From JABDQZ01 sp050049775 (GTDB lineage Bacteria > Pseudomonadota > Gammaproteobacteria > Chromatiales > Chromatiaceae), in assembly GCA_050049775.1 (NCBI GenBank), contig JASFVP010000006.1, positions 28,115-92,114 on the forward strand: a stretch of DNA of 64,000 nt, in the 5' to 3' direction. Below the pieces are notes generated by a model. The model searched no databases, had not been told where the DNA came from, and saw only the letters and a list, made by a program, of their open reading frames with translations. Positions 61,673-64,000 of the stretch are shown in pieces. The position numbers were made by a program, and so were the translations under genes. Every line of letters begins with the position of its first letter. Within the stretch, counting starts at the first letter, position 1.

Positions 61673-63358
61673 ATGAACGCTGAAGTGAACTCAGCTCCAA
61701 GCAACTTTATCCGCCAGATCATCGATCAGGACCTGGCCGGCGGCAAGCACAACAAGGTGCACACGCGTTTTCCGCCGGAGCCGAATGGCTATTTACACAT
61801 CGGCCACGCCAAGTCGATTGTGCTGAATTTTGGTATCGCGAAGGATTACCAGGGTCTTTGCAATCTGCGCTTTGACGACACCAATCCGCACAAGGAAAAC
61901 ATCGAGTTCGTCAATGCCATCCAGGCCGACGTCAAATGGCTCGGTTACGACTGGCAGGAGCGGCTGTATTACGCGTCCGATTACTTCGAGCAGCTGTATC
62001 AATACGCGGTCGAACTCATCGGCAAGGGCCTGGCCTATGTCTGTGACCTCAATGCCGAGCAGGTGCGCGAGTACCGCGGCACGCTGACCGAAACCGGCAA
62101 GGACAGTCCGTACCGCAATCGCAGCATCGAGGAAAACCTCGACCTGTTCCAGCGCATGCGCAATGCCGAATTTGAAGACGGCAGCCGCACCTTGCGCGCC
62201 AAAATCGACATGGCGTCACCCAACATCAACATGCGCGACCCGGCGCTGTATCGCATCCGTCACGGTGTGATTCACCACCAGACCGGCGAGAGCTGGTGTA
62301 TCTACCCGATGTACGACTACACTCATCCGATTTCGGACGCGCTGGAAGGCATCACACACTCACTGTGTACGCTTGAGTTCGAGGATCATCGCCCGTTGTA
62401 TGACTGGGTGCTGGATAACATCAGCATCGATTGTCATCCGCAGCAGATCGAGTTTTCCCGCCTCAACCTGCAATACACCGTGGTCAGCAAACGCAAGCTC
62501 ACCGAGCTGGTAACCGACAAACACGTCGCCGGCTGGGACGACCCGCGCATGCCAACGCTGGCCGGCCTGCGTCGTCGCGGTTACACGCCGGCGTCGATTC
62601 GTGACTTCTGCGGCCGTATCGGCGTGACCAAGTCGGATAACACGGTGGAAATGGGCGTACTGGAAAACTGCATCCGCGAAGACCTCGACAGCAATGCACC
62701 ACGCCGTATGGCGGTAATCAATCCGCTCAAGGTGGTGCTGAGCAATTACCCGGAAGGCCAGGTCGAAAAATTGTCGGCTGCCAATCACCCGAAAGACGAA
62801 GGTTTTGGCAGCCGCGAGATCGCGCTGACGCGCGAAGTCTATATCGATCGAGAGGATTTCCGTGAAGAGGCCAATAAAAAATACAAGCGCCTGGTGTCCG
62901 GCGGCGAAGTGCGCCTGCGCAACGCCTATGTGATCCGCGCCGACGAAGTCATCAAGGACGAGCAGGGCGAGATTGTCGAACTGCGTTGCAGTTACGACCC
63001 TGCCACACTCGGTGCTAATCCGGAAGGCCGCAAGGTGCGCGGCGTGATTCACTGGGTATCGGCCACTGAATGCGAACCCGCCGAGATCCGCCTGTACGAC
63101 CGCCTGTTCAATCATCCGGCGCCGGATGCGGACAAGACCGTCGGCGACTGGAAAGAGCACATCAACCCGGAATCGCTCGTCATCGTGTCGACTGCGATGG
63201 TCGAAAAAAGCCTGGCGCAGACGGTGGCCGGCGACACTTTCCAGTTCGAACGCGAGGGTTATTTCTGTCGTGACCCGCAGGATAACAACGGCAAAATGGT
63301 GTTCAATCGGGTCGTGACGCTGCGTGATTCCTGGGCCAAGATCGAGGCGCAAAATTAG
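61673..63358 (+). CDS. glnS: Glutaminyl-tRNA synthetase
   Basis: GlnS charges tRNA-Gln directly, so this organism does not need the GatCAB transamidation route for Gln. The 561-residue protein has FPPEPNGYLHIGHAKSI near residue 32, RFDDTNPHKENIEF near 63, and the KMSKS-like VVSKRKLTELV near 267, with the two C-terminal beta-barrel anticodon domains after 340. It follows gltX, its evolutionary parent. Confidence 0.97.
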   Translation: MNAEVNSAPSNFIRQIIDQDLAGGKHNKVHTRFPPEPNGYLHIGHAKSIVLNFGIAKDYQGLCNLRFDDTNPHKENIEFVNAIQADVKWLGYDWQERLYYASDYFEQLYQYAVELIGKGLAYVCDLNAEQVREYRGTLTETGKDSPYRNRSIEENLDLFQRMRNAEFEDGSRTLRAKIDMASPNINMRDPALYRIRHGVIHHQTGESWCIYPMYDYTHPISDALEGITHSLCTLEFEDHRPLYDWVLDNISIDCHPQQIEFSRLNLQYTVVSKRKLTELVTDKHVAGWDDPRMPTLAGLRRRGYTPASIRDFCGRIGVTKSDNTVEMGVLENCIREDLDSNAPRRMAVINPLKVVLSNYPEGQVEKLSAANHPKDEGFGSREIALTREVYIDREDFREEANKKYKRLVSGGEVRLRNAYVIRADEVIKDEQGEIVELRCSYDPATLGANPEGRKVRGVIHWVSATECEPAEIRLYDRLFNHPAPDADKTVGDWKEHINPESLVIVSTAMVEKSLAQTVAGDTFQFEREGYFCRDPQDNNGKMVFNRVVTLRDSWAKIEAQN

Positions 63359-63380
63359 TCATATTTCAGCCAAAAAACAC

Positions 63381-63409
63381 TGGACAGAAAAACGCGCTTC
63401 CCCTATCAT
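63381..63409 (+). promoter_or_regulatory. Promoter of the tRNA-Ala/tRNA-Glu operon
   Basis: TGGACA (63381-63386) and TATCAT (63404-63409) are separated by exactly 17 bases and followed by a GC-rich discriminator (TTTGCGCC). The layout fits a stringently controlled stable-RNA promoter. Transcription would begin about 50 bases before the first tRNA. Confidence 0.65.
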
Positions 63410-63466
63410 TTGCGCCTCTTTTGCAGGGCAAATCAGTCGCATAGCTGACACCATGCTCGGCTACAA

Positions 63467-63542
63467 GGGGCTATAGCTCAGCTGGGAGAGCGCTACACTG
63501 GCAGTGTAGAGGTCAGCGGTTCGATCCCGCTTAGCTCCACCA
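63467..63542 (+). tRNA. tRNA-Ala (GGC anticodon)
   Basis: A 76-base cloverleaf starts GGGGCTA, pairing with TAGCTCC in the acceptor stem (one G-U pair). The anticodon loop is CTGGCAG with anticodon GGC, reading GCC/GCU. The T loop is TTCGATC. The 3' CCA is genome-encoded. Confidence 0.97.
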
Positions 63543-63579
63543 TACAATCTGACGGATGACGAAGCCGTACCAAGTTAAT

Positions 63580-63655
63580 GTCCCCTTCGTCTAGAGGCCT
63601 AGGACATCGCCCTTTCACGGCGACGACAGGGGTTCGACTCCCCTAGGGGACGCCA
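63580..63655 (+). tRNA. tRNA-Glu (TTC anticodon)
   Basis: A 76-base cloverleaf has acceptor stem GTCCCCT/AGGGGAC and anticodon loop CTTTCAC (anticodon TTC). The T loop is TTCGACT and CCA is encoded. It is 37 bases after tRNA-Ala, so the two form one transcript. The close pairing with gltX is common in gammaproteobacteria such as Pseudomonas. Confidence 0.97.
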
Positions 63656-63663
63656 TATAAACT

Positions 63664-63695
63664 AAGCACTCATGGGAGACCTGAGTGCTTTTTTT
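63664..63695 (+). terminator. Rho-independent terminator of the tRNA operon
   Basis: A nine-base stem AAGCACTCA/TGAGTGCTT with a nine-base loop is followed by a run of T residues. It begins nine bases after tRNA-Glu. Confidence 0.9.
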
Positions 63696-63720
63696 ATTTC
63701 TGTAGGGATTGCTTGTTTTT

Positions 63721-63975
63721 TTATTTCGCCACACCAACTGCAACGTCGCCCAATAGTAGTAATCCCCATAAACAACATCCAATTGATGCAATTCCTGCGA
63801 CCCACATAGCAGGCTTGATCCAAGGCCAGGAAGATATAGTCACTGGGTGTTGGTCGTTAAATATTTCTTTGAAATCAGTTTCCCATTTTTGGCCTATATG
63901 GGCAGTCTGTATTGTTAACAGAGCCATCAAGACTAGCGAGAGGGCAATGCTGACAAATAGTAATGTCCATCCCAT
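63721..63975 (-). CDS. Hypothetical small membrane protein
   Basis: The 84-residue product has two hydrophobic helices, about residues 3-23 (LLFVSIALSLVLMALL) and 54-76 (PAMWVAGIASIGCCLWGLLLL), with a polar loop between. No family is recognised. The local sequence is more A+T-rich than the housekeeping genes. The end of the window lies 25 bases upstream of the ATG, so no promoter can be judged, and it could be part of a larger accessory region. Confidence 0.5.
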   Translation of the reverse strand: MGWTLLFVSIALSLVLMALLTIQTAHIGQKWETDFKEIFNDQHPVTISSWPWIKPAMWVAGIASIGCCLWGLLLLGDVAVGVAK

Positions 63976-64000
63976 CTTTAAATCAGGAAGGAAGTTGTGC

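Overview
The window is a gene-dense chromosomal segment of a gammaproteobacterium. The evidence is conserved gene order (pyrG-kdsA-eno-ftsB-ispD; glyA-nrdR-ribD-ribE-ribBA-ribH-nusB-thiL-pgpA; gyrA-serC-serA-pheA-hisC-tyrA-aroA-cmk-rpsA-ihfB; ubiG-mupP-yciK; gltX beside tRNA-Ala/tRNA-Glu) and lineage markers such as cmoAB, sthA, ihfB, truD and xseB-ispA. No insertion sequence, prophage, CRISPR array or rRNA was seen. Most genes are housekeeping genes. Genus cannot be assigned from sequence alone.

Layout: 1-6.2 kb holds nucleotide, KDO, glycolysis, division and MEP-isoprenoid genes (pyrG end, kdsA, eno, ftsB, ispD, ispF, truD) with a TatD-type nuclease gene between ispD and ispF. 6.2-7.9 kb has two minus-strand accessory genes (DUF3581, HDOD). 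8-16 kb is the glyA/nrdR/riboflavin/nusB/thiL/pgpA run, ending in a periplasmic retropepsin-like protease. 16-18.2 kb is folE2, ispA, xseB on minus. 18.2-26.1 kb carries parE and parC with bioA and two exported DUF302 proteins, one fused to a dihaem cytochrome c, between them. 26-27.8 kb has a DUF3050 gene and ppsR. 27.8-32.3 kb is an accessory block: an asparagine-synthase-like protein without the N-terminal Cys, an exosortase fused to an EpsI domain, and a tandem thioredoxin. 32.3-41.6 kb is the yciK/mupP/ubiG/mtaD/mtnA neighbourhood, interrupted by a degenerate squalene/phytoene-synthase-like gene and by a histidine kinase plus phosphoethanolamine transferase. 41.7-54 kb is the gyrA-to-ihfB supraoperon (DNA supercoiling, serine, aromatic amino acids, translation, IHF). 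54-58.4 kb holds a small SOS-type gene, an unusual deacetylase-like/SET pair, cmoA-cmoB and lexA. 58.4-64 kb holds sthA, a pseudo-receiver, gltX, glnS, two tRNAs and a terminal small membrane ORF.

The most interesting signal is a matched pair of direct-repeat operators, GAAC-N7-GAAC (GTTC-N7-GTTC on the coding strand). One lies upstream of lexA and the other upstream of an unlisted 52-codon ORF (54102-54260, minus) that has a good ribosome-binding site, a C-terminal membrane helix and a bidirectional terminator. The operators agree at 19 of 21 positions over a wider block. This predicts a LexA-controlled small membrane protein, possibly an SOS checkpoint or toxin-like peptide. It also implies that this gammaproteobacterium uses the LexA box type best known from Alphaproteobacteria.
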